The notes under the pieces were generated by a model. The model made no database searches. It was not told the origin of the DNA and saw nothing but the letters and a program-made list of their open reading frames with translations. This document shows positions 1 to 8,415 of a DNA stretch of 64,000 bases, piece after piece (positions within the stretch are counted from its first letter, which is position 1; every line of letters begins with the position of its first letter). The stretch is from Phycisphaeraceae bacterium. GTDB lineage: Bacteria > Planctomycetota > Phycisphaerae > Phycisphaerales > UBA1924. Location of the stretch: NCBI GenBank assembly GCA_019636695.1, contig JAHBXD010000001.1, forward strand, positions 551,661-615,660, given 5' to 3'. Both the position numbers and the translations under genes were made by a program.

Positions 1-462
1 TTCAAACTTTCGGTCGGATATTCGACACGCAGTGATCTTGCGGCAATTTTAGATCGTACGACAACCGGTGATGAACCGACAGTGACACCGGTGCTTGATG
101 CACAGGCAATCGTTGAGCATCAGCGACTGGTGCGACGGGTGGCTATTGCGCCCCATGTGCAGGATTATGCAGTGCGGATGGTGTTGGCGACCCACCCGCA
201 AGGCGCCTTTGCGACACCAACGGTCAATCAGTACGTACGTGTCGGTGCAAGCCCGAGGGCAGCGCAGGCGCTCGTGCTCGGGGCCAAGTGCCGCGCGCTG
301 CTCGATGGACGCCCATCGGTCGCGGTTGAGGATATTCGTGCGATATCGCTTCCATCGCTACGGCATAGATTGATACTGAACTTTGAGGGAGAGGCCGAAG
401 GCGTGACGACCGATCGCGTAGTCGAGAACATCGTTGCGACGATGCCTCTCGAAGCGAACTGA
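1..462 (+). CDS. MoxR-family AAA+ ATPase, C-terminal part (5' end outside window)
   Basis: The frame is open from base 1 and stops at 462, giving 153 visible residues. They match the lid domain of MoxR-type AAA+ ATPases: a GASPRAAQAL helix, a later VEDIRAI segment and a final LILNFEGEAEG stretch typical of the family's C-terminus. The Walker A and B motifs must lie upstream of the window. MoxR proteins are cytoplasmic ATP-driven chaperones that mature metal-dependent or von Willebrand factor A-domain partners. They often precede DUF58 and membrane genes, but the next gene here is an unrelated dehydrogenase, so any MoxR operon either ends here or extends upstream. The family assignment is firm; the target is unknown. 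Confidence 0.9.
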   Translation, partial: FKLSVGYSTRSDLAAILDRTTTGDEPTVTPVLDAQAIVEHQRLVRRVAIAPHVQDYAVRMVLATHPQGAFATPTVNQYVRVGASPRAAQALVLGAKCRALLDGRPSVAVEDIRAISLPSLRHRLILNFEGEAEGVTTDRVVENIVATMPLEAN

Positions 463-547
463 GGCGCGGCAATGCTTCGCCGATAGGACCACGGCGGCCC
501 CTACGATTGTCAAGTGATCCGAATGGACTGATCGGAAACGAGTGAGA

Positions 548-566
548 GAACTGCCCGCGGCAGTTC
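548..566 (+). promoter_or_regulatory. perfect inverted repeat in the leader of the dehydrogenase gene
   Basis: Eight-base arms GAACTGCC and GGCAGTTC flank a three-base centre, and the repeat ends 14 bases before the ATG at 581. As RNA it would form a tight hairpin just upstream of the weak GGAG ribosome-binding site; as DNA it could be an operator. The function is inferred. Confidence 0.4.
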
Positions 567-580
567 GCGGAGATCGACGA

Positions 581-1573
581 ATGAAGGTGCTGATCGCGGA
601 TAAGTTTGAATCCGAAGGCATCGCGGGCCTTGAGCGGCTCGGGTGCGTGATTGCCGATGAGCCTGGAATCGGCACGGCCGGTTTGGCCGAGGCACTCGCC
701 CGGACAGGGGCCGATGTGCTGATCGTGCGTTCGACGAAAGTGCCCGCAGATGTCATCTCGGCAGCAACGAAACTGAAGTTGATCGTGCGCGCTGGGGCCG
801 GCTATGACACGATTGATATCAAGGCCGCCGGTGCTGCGGGCATCGGGGTCTGCAACTGCCCGGGAACAAACTCTGTGGCGGTTGCCGAGTTGACCATGGC
901 GCTGCTTCTAGAGTGTGATCGACGGGTTGCCGACCAGACGGCGGACCTTCGCGCGGGTGTCTGGAAGAAAAAGGAGTACGGCAAAGCCCGTGGGCTGAAG
1001 GGTTTGCGGCTGGGGGTTGTCGGCCTCGGATCAATCGGCAAGGCGGTGATTCAGCGTGCCCAGGCATTCGAAATGAAGGTCGCGGCATGGTCGGCGAATA
1101 TGACTCCTGCCAGAGCCGCAGAGCTTGGGGTCGAGAATGCCGGCAAAACGCGTGAAGACCTGCTCCGGCTGGCCAGATCGAGCGACGCCGTCACAGCGCA
1201 TGTTGCAGCAACCGAGGCGACACGGCGCATGTTTGATGGAGCATTTTTTGCGGAAATGCGTCCAGGGTCGTACTTCATCAATACGACTCGAGGCAGTGTC
1301 GTGGATGAAGCCGCCCTGCGGATGGCTGTGCAGAAGAAAGGTATTCGCTGCGGGCTGGATGTTTTTGAAGACGAGCCGGCAGCCGACGGGCCATGGAAAT
1401 CACCGACAGCATTGCTGCCGGGGGTGTACGGATCGCACCATGTCGGTGCATCGACTGATCAGGCTCAGCGTGCCGTGGCCGAGGTGGTCGTTCAGGTTGT
1501 CCAGACTTTCAAGGACACCGGCCGCTTCGAGCATTGCGTCAATGCCCAGGAAATTATGCATCGCCCGAAGTAA
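581..1573 (+). CDS. D-isomer-specific 2-hydroxyacid dehydrogenase (phosphoglycerate dehydrogenase-like)
   Basis: A 330-residue NAD-dependent dehydrogenase. The Rossmann motif GLGSIGKAV lies in the middle, followed by the family's NTTRGSVVDE segment with the substrate-binding Arg, the FEDEP segment with the catalytic Glu, and a HHVGAST segment with the catalytic His. The N-terminal part (VRAGAGYDTID) also fits 3-phosphoglycerate dehydrogenase. The length matches the short form without a C-terminal ACT or ASB domain, so feedback control by serine through ACT is not expected. The start at 581 is chosen because homology begins at MKVLIADKFE and GGAG lies upstream; an in-frame GTG at 542 would add 13 residues with no resemblance to the family. 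The substrate could be 3-phosphoglycerate or another 2-hydroxyacid. Confidence 0.85.
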   Translation: MKVLIADKFESEGIAGLERLGCVIADEPGIGTAGLAEALARTGADVLIVRSTKVPADVISAATKLKLIVRAGAGYDTIDIKAAGAAGIGVCNCPGTNSVAVAELTMALLLECDRRVADQTADLRAGVWKKKEYGKARGLKGLRLGVVGLGSIGKAVIQRAQAFEMKVAAWSANMTPARAAELGVENAGKTREDLLRLARSSDAVTAHVAATEATRRMFDGAFFAEMRPGSYFINTTRGSVVDEAALRMAVQKKGIRCGLDVFEDEPAADGPWKSPTALLPGVYGSHHVGASTDQAQRAVAEVVVQVVQTFKDTGRFEHCVNAQEIMHRPK

Positions 1574-1742
1574 TCAAGGCCGGACTTGCTACATCGCCCA
1601 ATCAGCCGATCTCAACCGGGAGTCGATCCGCCGGCATCTCGGGAGGCGCCGGGGAAGCAGGGCCTCGCGACGCCCCAGGGACGATTTGATCCGTGCCGGT
1701 TGCTTCAGCGGCGGCTACCATGGGCCGAACCGGGAGGACTGC

Positions 1743-2624
1743 ATGAAGCCCGCTTTCAGCACCGTGGCATGTCCGGAGTGGACGTTGGATGAAGTCGCTT
1801 CGGCAGCGCGACGCATGAGTTTCGATGGCGTCGAGCTTCGGACGTTCGGGTTCGGTGAGACGCAGCTGAACTGCGATCCCATGCAAACCGACCCTGACAA
1901 GGTCCGGAGCATATTCAGCGCATGCGGCGTGGTTCCACTTTCCCTGGCGACGTCGCTTCGATTCGATGAGCGTGTGTGGCCGCCGGTGCTCGGCCTGGCG
2001 TTCATGGACGATGAAGCGATGATCCGGCGGTGTCGACGCATCATCGAGGCCGCGAGCCTTGCGGGCATTCCCTATGTACGCGTCTACGGATATCAACTGC
2101 ACGGAAACGAGAGCCGCAAGAGCGCTGTCAGAAGGATCGCTGCCCGCCTTCGGCTTGCCGTTGATGCCTGCCGGAATACCGGAGTGCAATTGCTGCTTGA
2201 GAACGGAGGATCGTTCGCAACCAGCGATCAGCTTCTCGAACTGATCGAGCAGTCGGATATGCACAATCTTTTGTGTGCCGCATATTCCGCGCCTGTCGGC
2301 CGCTCAGCAGGCGAAACGCTCGAAACGGCGTCTGCCCGGCTCGGCGAAAAACTGCATGTCGTCAAGATGAAAGATATCGCCGAAGGTCGTCCTGTGCGGT
2401 TCGGAGACGGCGGCGGCAGGGTTCAACGCGATTTGCACGTCCTCGCCTCGATCGGCTTTGCTGGCTGGGTGGTTGTGGAGCACGATCGGCTTTGGGTGCC
2501 TGAAGCGTGCAACGCCGAGGAAGCCCTGAGCGGCGCCGCAGCATTGATTCTCGGAGAACACGCTCGCCATGCGCGACAGGAGCGCCCCCCGGCCGCAACA
2601 CACAGCGGGTCGGTCCGGGCCTGA
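1743..2624 (+). CDS. sugar phosphate isomerase/epimerase-like TIM barrel protein
   Basis: A 293-residue protein of the xylose isomerase-like TIM barrel superfamily. It begins with the strand and helix typical of the family (STVACPEWTLDEV, then FDGVELR), has a central VRVYGY strand, a LLLEN strand carrying a likely metal-binding Glu, a VVKMKD strand and a late VVVEHD strand. These positions hold the acidic and His metal ligands in relatives. The ATG at 1743 is preceded by GGGAGG; a longer in-frame frame exists upstream but overlaps the dehydrogenase gene and has no family similarity. A TACCAT hexamer at 1716-1721 may be the -10 element of a short-leader promoter. The substrate is unknown; such enzymes act on inositol, hexulosonate or keto-sugars. 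The stop lies 28 bases before the queG start. Confidence 0.75.
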   Translation: MKPAFSTVACPEWTLDEVASAARRMSFDGVELRTFGFGETQLNCDPMQTDPDKVRSIFSACGVVPLSLATSLRFDERVWPPVLGLAFMDDEAMIRRCRRIIEAASLAGIPYVRVYGYQLHGNESRKSAVRRIAARLRLAVDACRNTGVQLLLENGGSFATSDQLLELIEQSDMHNLLCAAYSAPVGRSAGETLETASARLGEKLHVVKMKDIAEGRPVRFGDGGGRVQRDLHVLASIGFAGWVVVEHDRLWVPEACNAEEALSGAAALILGEHARHARQERPPAATHSGSVRA

Positions 2625-2652
2625 GCGTCGGTGCATGGCGCATGGAAGGGCT

Positions 2653-3789
2653 ATGGGCTCTGAAGTACGCGAACGAACGCAACGCGTGATCGAGCGGTGC
2701 CGATCGCAGGGGTTTGCCGCCGCGGGCATCGCTTCGATTGAGCCTTCGCACCGGCAGGAAGCTTGGCGATCATGGATCGGCTCGGGGCGACAGGGCGAAA
2801 TGACGTATCTCGACCGCACGTTGGAGGTGCGGCTCGATCCGAATCAGTTTCTGCCCGGTGCTCGGGCCGCGGTCGTGGTTGCCGATGCCTATGTCACCCG
2901 CAGTCTTCGCTTTCAAAGGTGCGAGAGCATCGCTCAGGACGCCGGCGTGTTGCAAGGAGAGGCATTCGGCAGGATCGCTCGGTATGCCCGAGGGCGAGAT
3001 TATCACTCGGTGATGACTAAGAGGCTGCATGCCCTCAGTGATGCCCTGCGAGCGGAGCATCCGAACGATTCCTTTCGAACTTTCGTCGATATTCATCCGG
3101 TGATCGAGCGCGAACTGGCGGCACGCGCCGGGCTTGGATGGATCGGTAAGCACACGCTTCTGATTCATCCCAGGATAGGAAGCTATCTCCTGCTGGGCGG
3201 GATCATGACCACGCTCGAACTGGAGCCAGTGGCCGAAGGTCAGCGTGTCATCGACCACTGCGGCAGTTGCACCCGGTGCATTGATGCGTGCCCGACGGGG
3301 TGCATCACTCCGTATTCGGTCGATGCACAACGCTGCATTGCATACCTGACGATTGAACGGCGATCGCGCGTTCCCGAAGAACTACGGGCAAACATGCACG
3401 ACTGGATCTTCGGGTGCGATGTATGCCAGGAAGTCTGCCCGCACAACTCATTGCGCGCGGCGGCAAGGCAAGATCTGCCAGCGGCCAATGCGGCCTATGC
3501 GCCGTTGCGAGAAGGGTTTGATCTGCTTTCGGTGCTCGGATGGCGTGAAGAGGATCGTGCGAAGGCATTTCGCACGACTCCGTTGCGGCGTGCGCCCCTC
3601 GATCAGTTTCGCCGGAATGCGGCGTATGCCGCCGGTAATCTGTTGGCAGGATCATTTCATCCCGGGTTACACACTCGATTGCAGGCCATAGCGGCCGATC
3701 CGACTGAGCCGGAACTTGTGCGCGATGCGGCGTCGTGGGCACTTCGGCGTGCGTCTCGCGATGATGCGGCCACGGCGAGAGAGCCATGA
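2653..3789 (+). CDS. queG: epoxyqueuosine reductase QueG
   Basis: A 378-residue cytoplasmic enzyme that reduces epoxyqueuosine to queuosine in tRNA at the wobble position, the last step of queuosine synthesis. Two 4Fe-4S signatures are visible: CGSCTRCIDACPTGC and, after a linker, CDVCQEVCPHN. The N-terminal cobalamin-binding region and the segment ERELAARAGLGWIGKHT are typical of the family. The C-terminal HEAT-like part ends near WALRRASRD. The ATG at 2653 has GAAGGG just upstream; an ATG at 2635 or the frame start at 2569 would lengthen the protein beyond the usual size. Only 28 bases separate it from the preceding isomerase, suggesting co-transcription. A QueC-like paralogue with altered catalytic residues lies at 51048-51704. 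Confidence 0.93.
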   Translation: MGSEVRERTQRVIERCRSQGFAAAGIASIEPSHRQEAWRSWIGSGRQGEMTYLDRTLEVRLDPNQFLPGARAAVVVADAYVTRSLRFQRCESIAQDAGVLQGEAFGRIARYARGRDYHSVMTKRLHALSDALRAEHPNDSFRTFVDIHPVIERELAARAGLGWIGKHTLLIHPRIGSYLLLGGIMTTLELEPVAEGQRVIDHCGSCTRCIDACPTGCITPYSVDAQRCIAYLTIERRSRVPEELRANMHDWIFGCDVCQEVCPHNSLRAAARQDLPAANAAYAPLREGFDLLSVLGWREEDRAKAFRTTPLRRAPLDQFRRNAAYAAGNLLAGSFHPGLHTRLQAIAADPTEPELVRDAASWALRRASRDDAATAREP

Positions 3790-3817
3790 TGTCCGATCGG
3801 AGACACGCTTCTGCGGC

Positions 3818-4858
3818 TCAGCGGTCACTGCCTGCCGCGAGCAGGCGCTCAAGCATTCGAGGGGCGCCGGTGTGGCCCGCTTCGACAGCGCGCCTGGCGT
3901 ATTCGATGGCTCGATCACGCTGGCCGGAGCGGTCGAGCAGATCGGCGGCGGCGAGCGCCAGATCAGGATTCTCGGGATCATGATCTGACGCGGAAGTGAA
4001 ATAGGCTGCGGCATCGCGAAACCGCCCCTTGGCTCCGTAGGCGTTTCTTGCGATGCGAAGCACATCATCCCGGCGGCGAAGTTCTTCGGTCAGGGTTTCC
4101 AAGAGCGCGATCGCTCTGTCAGGATCCGTCGAGGCCACGATGTCTGCTTCGATCACTCGGAAATTCGCGTCAATCGGGTCAATATCTCTCGCCCGCGTGA
4201 TGAGTTGCAGCGCGACGTTGCGCTGTCCCTCGCGAAGCGCAATCTGAGCGAGCATCGCCCAACCGGGAGCAAGATCCGGCTTCAATTGCGTCGCCCTGTG
4301 CAGGCTGACCTGGGCGACGTCGTATTCACCCACGTTGTATTGCACCATGCCGAGATTGAGCAGGTATTCCGGCCGGTTCGGCTCCAAGGCCGCGGCGTGC
4401 TCAAAAAGCGTGCGGGCCTCGGGCAGCCCGGCCTCGTTGGCGGCCATCGCGGCACGGAAGTACGCCGCGGCATCCTTCGGTCCGATTTCGATGATCGCCG
4501 CCCACTGGTGGTAGGCTTGGGCGAACAGCCGTTTGCTTTCCTCGTGTTGTCGGCGGCTCTTTGCGGTGGCGGCGAGCTGTTGATAGATTTCGGCGAGCCG
4601 CTGGCGAATTTGCAGGTCTTCCGGGTAGCGAGCGACGGCCTCTTCGAGCACAATCGCGGCTTCGGACCATTGTCCCTTGCCGAGCAGGGCGTGGATTCGG
4701 TGCTCAAGGGCGTCCAAAGTGGCATCGGTTGCCGTGCCCGAGCGGCCGAGCTCATTCGGTCGTGTGGCGAGGTGGAAGACGTACCCGGTCAGCCCGATGA
4801 GGGCAAACGCGAGCACGACGGCTCCAAATGTCAGGGCATGGTTGTTCCGGCTGGCCAT
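3818..4858 (-). CDS. TPR-repeat protein with N-terminal membrane anchor
   Basis: A 346-residue protein with one N-terminal hydrophobic helix (about residues 9-30, after a short positive stretch), followed by tetratricopeptide repeats across most of the rest. Typical TPR spacing is seen in PEYLLNLGMVQYNVGEYDVA and WAMLAQIALREGQRNVA. This indicates a membrane-anchored scaffold facing the periplasm, or the cytoplasm if the helix is reversed. It is divergent from valS, with only 50 bases between the start codons. The ATG lacks a Shine-Dalgarno sequence but has TATTGT exactly six bases upstream, so the transcript may be leaderless. It converges with queG. No binding partner can be named from the sequence. 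Confidence 0.75.
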   Translation of the reverse strand: MASRNNHALTFGAVVLAFALIGLTGYVFHLATRPNELGRSGTATDATLDALEHRIHALLGKGQWSEAAIVLEEAVARYPEDLQIRQRLAEIYQQLAATAKSRRQHEESKRLFAQAYHQWAAIIEIGPKDAAAYFRAAMAANEAGLPEARTLFEHAAALEPNRPEYLLNLGMVQYNVGEYDVAQVSLHRATQLKPDLAPGWAMLAQIALREGQRNVALQLITRARDIDPIDANFRVIEADIVASTDPDRAIALLETLTEELRRRDDVLRIARNAYGAKGRFRDAAAYFTSASDHDPENPDLALAAADLLDRSGQRDRAIEYARRAVEAGHTGAPRMLERLLAAGSDR

Positions 4859-4864
4859 CGGCGA

Positions 4865-4870
4865 ACAATA
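4865..4870 (-). promoter_or_regulatory. candidate -10 element (TATTGT) placed for a leaderless start
   Basis: TATTGT on the minus strand is followed by six bases and the ATG at 4858. Normal spacing from a -10 element to the transcription start would put +1 at the start codon. No clear -35 sequence was seen. Confidence 0.45.
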
Positions 4871-4908
4871 TCGGCCCGGAAGCCCTCCGGACGCGGAAAG
4901 GATTTGGG

Positions 4909-7900
4909 ATGTCTGACGCCGCCACGACTCAGAAGGTTCCCGCGGGGGAATTGCCTAAGCAATTTCGGCCGCGGGACCACGAAGACCGCGTTCGCCAGGG
5001 GTGGGAAGCCGCCCGGGCCTTCCATGCCGATCCTGACCGTGTTCTGGAAGGGCGAGCCAAGCCGTACGCGATCCTGATTCCTCCTCCCAATGTCACGGCC
5101 GCGCTTCACCTCGGGCATGCCCTGAACAACACCCTTCAGGATGTTTTGGCCCGGGTGCATCGAATGAAAGGGTATGAAACGCTCTGGATGCCCGGAACCG
5201 ATCACGCCGGAATCGCCACCCAGACCGTAGTCGAAAAGCGGGTTAAGGCGTTGGAGGGCAAGAGCCGCGCCGATTTCGCACAAGATGGGGAACGCGGGCG
5301 TGCGGCGTTTGTTGAGCGCATTCAGGCATTCAAGGACGAATACGAGGTTCGAATTACGGAGCAGCTTAAGCGGATGGGGTGCTCATGCGACTGGGAGCGT
5401 CAGCGCTTCACCATGGACGAGGTGTGTGCAAGAGCGGTGCGGGAGGCGTTCTTCCAACTCTTCAAGGCGGGTTTGATCTCCCGAGGGAAGCGCTTGGTGA
5501 ACTGGGATCCGGTGACCCAGACAGCGCTCGCAGACGACGAAGTTGAGATGGAGGAAATCGAGGGATTTTTCTATTCCCTGCGGTATCCGTTGGTGCATCG
5601 GGGAAGTGTGGGAGCAGGGCAACAAAGCCTCGCGGCAGGTGAGGACGCCATGCCCGTGACCTGGAACGAGCTTGCCGTTCGTGGGTATCCCGGTGCGGAT
5701 GAGCATCCCGGCGATGCACAGGCGTGGGTGACCGTTGCGACGACACGGCCGGAGACGTACTTAGGCGACACGGCAGTCGCGATGAACCCGAAAGACCCCC
5801 GGGCGAAAGCGTTGCGAGGTCTTTTCGTGGAACTGCCGTTGGTAGGGCGGGTGATCCCGGTGATCGAAGATGACTATGTGGTGATGCCGGAGGCGCTGGG
5901 GGGAGATGCATCAGACCCGAAGGCGCAGTTCGCTACGGGCTTTCTGAAGGTGACACCCGGGCACGACCCCAACGATTATGAGATCGGGCGTAGGCACGAA
6001 CTGCCCATCATCAACATCATGGCTCCTGATGCGTCGATCAGCGACCAGCACGGATGGAACGATGTCGGCAATGCGCACCTATTCGTAGGAAAGAGTCGTG
6101 AAGAAGCACGCATGCTGGTTGTGCGGGAGTTTGAAGCTCGCGGCTGGCTGGAGCGGAAGTCCCCGTATCGACACAGCGTTGGGCACAGTTACCGCAGCCA
6201 TGTGCCCATCGAGCCGTATTTGAGCGATCAGTGGTATGTGAAGGTGACCGACGACAGCCTGAGGGGCGCGGCCCTGAGGGCAATGGCGGGTGAGCAGAGG
6301 AGTGGGGGGGACGCCCATCCCACCGGAGGGGGAGTAGAAAAGACAGAAGATGGCCTCCGCTTCTTCCCCGAGCGCTACGCCAAGACCTTTGAAACCTGGC
6401 ATGAGAACATCCGGGATTGGTGCATCAGCAGGCAGTTGTGGTGGGGGCACAGAATTCCGGTGTGGAGCCTCCGTGCAGAGTTGCCTCCGGACACTTTGCC
6501 GTTCCCCGACTGGCCAGATCCTTCTGATGTGGGAGTCAGTGAGTTTGAAACAGAGTACAACGAGCGATTGAGAAAGTTCGCTGCGCTCATCGGATGCGCT
6601 GGCCAGCTATACGCAAAGTGCGAATGGCGAGAAGGCGATTACTGCATCGATGTCTGCGCGGCGACCGAAGAAGCAGAGCGAGTATTTACCCTTTATTCGA
6701 AACCCGACGGCTCGACTTGGCAGTTGCATGCGCACTTGGAGCCGGATGCGATCGTTGCGCTGAGAAGGATTGAGGAGATGACTCGGCTGAACGAATCTCT
6801 TGACCCTGTCTTCTCTGCCACGCGTGACCCCGACGTCCTTGACACCTGGTTCTCTTCCGCGCTTTGGCCCCTCTCCACGATGGGCTGGCCCGACGCCGAT
6901 GCCGCCGCCAATGCCACCGGCATCGCCGACTTCCCCTCGCTTCTGCCCGCTTTCAACCCCACCAATGTCCTCGTCACCGGGCGCGACATCATCACCCTCT
7001 GGGTGTCGCGCATGGTGATGTTCAATCGGTGGTTCACAGATCAGCAGCAGAATCCCGCCGCACGGCAGGGCGAAGGCCGGCTTCCCTTCCACCACGTCTA
7101 CATCAATCCCATCATCCAGGATGGACACGGCCAGCGGATGAGCAAGAGCCTCGGCAACGGCGTCGATCCGCTCGACATCATCGAGAGCCACGGAGCCGAT
7201 GCGCTGCGATACGTCCTTTGCCAGGTCGCAACCAGCACGCAGGACATCCGCCTTCCCGTGGACCTCGTCTGTCCACATACCGGGAAAACATTTTCGCCCA
7301 AGTTCATCCGCAATTCGCAAGGCCGCCTTGTTCCAGCGCCGATCCAGGAGTGTCCGGCCGACCCAACGAAAAAAATGGTCACCGCGTTCGGGCTTGCGAG
7401 CGGTCAGGTCAAGCCTTCGCCCGAGCTTCCCCTGGCGCGGAACACGTCGGCGAAGTTCGACATCGGTCGCAATTTCGCCACCAAACTCTGGAACGCCGCA
7501 CGTTTCACGCTCTCGATGCTGACCGAACCGGCCACCCCGGTGCTCGACCCGGCTTCCCCGGACCTCGGCGTAGCCGATCGTTGGATGCTCTCGCGGCTCG
7601 CCGCGGCCATCGACGCCGTTGATGTCGCGGTCGCCCGATATGAATTCAGCGTGTATGCCGGGCAGGTCTATGACCTGCTTTGGCGCGATTTCTGCGATTG
7701 GTATCTTGAAATCGTCAAGCCCACGGCGGCCCACAATCCCGCTCAGCGAGCTGTCCTCAGGGTCGCGCTCGACGCGATGCTCCGTCTGCTGCATCCCATC
7801 ATGCCGTTTGTGACCGAGGTCATTTATGAGCACATCGGCACATTGCCGACTGCTTCAGTTCAGGGCCTGAGCCTTGATGCGCCTGATCGTGCGGGGCTGC

Positions 7901-8415
7901 TTTGTCGCGCTGGGTGGCCTCGCGCCGAGGCTTCGCTTCGGGATCAGGCGATCGAGAGCACTTTTGCCCGGATGCAGGAACTGATCACCGCGATCCGTGA
8001 GGTCCGCGCGCAGCATCAGGTACATCCTCGCCGCCCGATCACGCTTCATGTATCGATCGAACTGCACGCCGAACTGCGTGCGCTCGGCGTCATGGAGATG
8101 TTGCGCACCCTCGCGGGGGTCGAGCGGATCGAGACAGTGCCGCCCGCGGGCCAGGCCGCGGAGTTCACCTTCGGTCCACAGCGACTTGCGGTGTCCAACC
8201 TCGCGGATGCAATCGATGCAGAGGCCGAGAAGTCAAGGCTGGAAAAACTCATCGCGGATCTCAACAAGAGCGTTGCCGCGCTTTCAGGTCGGTTGGCCAA
8301 TCCGGGATATGCTCAGCGAGCCCCTGCGCATCTCGTGCAGGAGACACGTGACGAACTCGAACGCAAAAAGGCCGAACTGGCCGTCGCGATCGAAGCGATG
8401 GAGAAACAAGGTTGA
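4909..8415 (+). CDS. valS: valyl-tRNA synthetase with unusual inserts
   Basis: A class I aminoacyl-tRNA synthetase of 1168 residues that charges tRNA-Val and edits misactivated threonine. The HIGH-type motif is HLGH (residues 67-70), within the PPPNVTAALHLGHALN signature; the second signature is RMSKS (743-747). The tryptophan-rich DWCISRQLWWGHRIP segment and DVLDTWFSSALWP are present, as are the anticodon-binding domain and a C-terminal coiled coil. Bacterial ValS usually has about 880-950 residues. The extra length comes mainly from a segment between GHRIPVW and DVLDTWF (about 6466-6831) and one between the signature loop region and IGRNFATKLWN, which carries CPHTG and ECPAD. The ATG at 4909 follows an AAGGA ribosome-binding site. 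The stop overlaps the next start, so the downstream lipoprotein is probably translationally coupled. Confidence 0.96.
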   Translation: MSDAATTQKVPAGELPKQFRPRDHEDRVRQGWEAARAFHADPDRVLEGRAKPYAILIPPPNVTAALHLGHALNNTLQDVLARVHRMKGYETLWMPGTDHAGIATQTVVEKRVKALEGKSRADFAQDGERGRAAFVERIQAFKDEYEVRITEQLKRMGCSCDWERQRFTMDEVCARAVREAFFQLFKAGLISRGKRLVNWDPVTQTALADDEVEMEEIEGFFYSLRYPLVHRGSVGAGQQSLAAGEDAMPVTWNELAVRGYPGADEHPGDAQAWVTVATTRPETYLGDTAVAMNPKDPRAKALRGLFVELPLVGRVIPVIEDDYVVMPEALGGDASDPKAQFATGFLKVTPGHDPNDYEIGRRHELPIINIMAPDASISDQHGWNDVGNAHLFVGKSREEARMLVVREFEARGWLERKSPYRHSVGHSYRSHVPIEPYLSDQWYVKVTDDSLRGAALRAMAGEQRSGGDAHPTGGGVEKTEDGLRFFPERYAKTFETWHENIRDWCISRQLWWGHRIPVWSLRAELPPDTLPFPDWPDPSDVGVSEFETEYNERLRKFAALIGCAGQLYAKCEWREGDYCIDVCAATEEAERVFTLYSKPDGSTWQLHAHLEPDAIVALRRIEEMTRLNESLDPVFSATRDPDVLDTWFSSALWPLSTMGWPDADAAANATGIADFPSLLPAFNPTNVLVTGRDIITLWVSRMVMFNRWFTDQQQNPAARQGEGRLPFHHVYINPIIQDGHGQRMSKSLGNGVDPLDIIESHGADALRYVLCQVATSTQDIRLPVDLVCPHTGKTFSPKFIRNSQGRLVPAPIQECPADPTKKMVTAFGLASGQVKPSPELPLARNTSAKFDIGRNFATKLWNAARFTLSMLTEPATPVLDPASPDLGVADRWMLSRLAAAIDAVDVAVARYEFSVYAGQVYDLLWRDFCDWYLEIVKPTAAHNPAQRAVLRVALDAMLRLLHPIMPFVTEVIYEHIGTLPTASVQGLSLDAPDRAGLLCRAGWPRAEASLRDQAIESTFARMQELITAIREVRAQHQVHPRRPITLHVSIELHAELRALGVMEMLRTLAGVERIETVPPAGQAAEFTFGPQRLAVSNLADAIDAEAEKSRLEKLIADLNKSVAALSGRLANPGYAQRAPAHLVQETRDELERKKAELAVAIEAMEKQG

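Noticed and set aside
4205..5077. Open frame of 290 codons on the plus strand upstream of valS
   Set aside because: Antisense to the TPR gene, with no motif; it runs into valS in another frame.
6607..7833. Open frame of 408 codons on the minus strand
   Set aside because: It lies wholly inside valS on the other strand and has no recognisable motif. It follows from the codon bias of a GC-rich gene.
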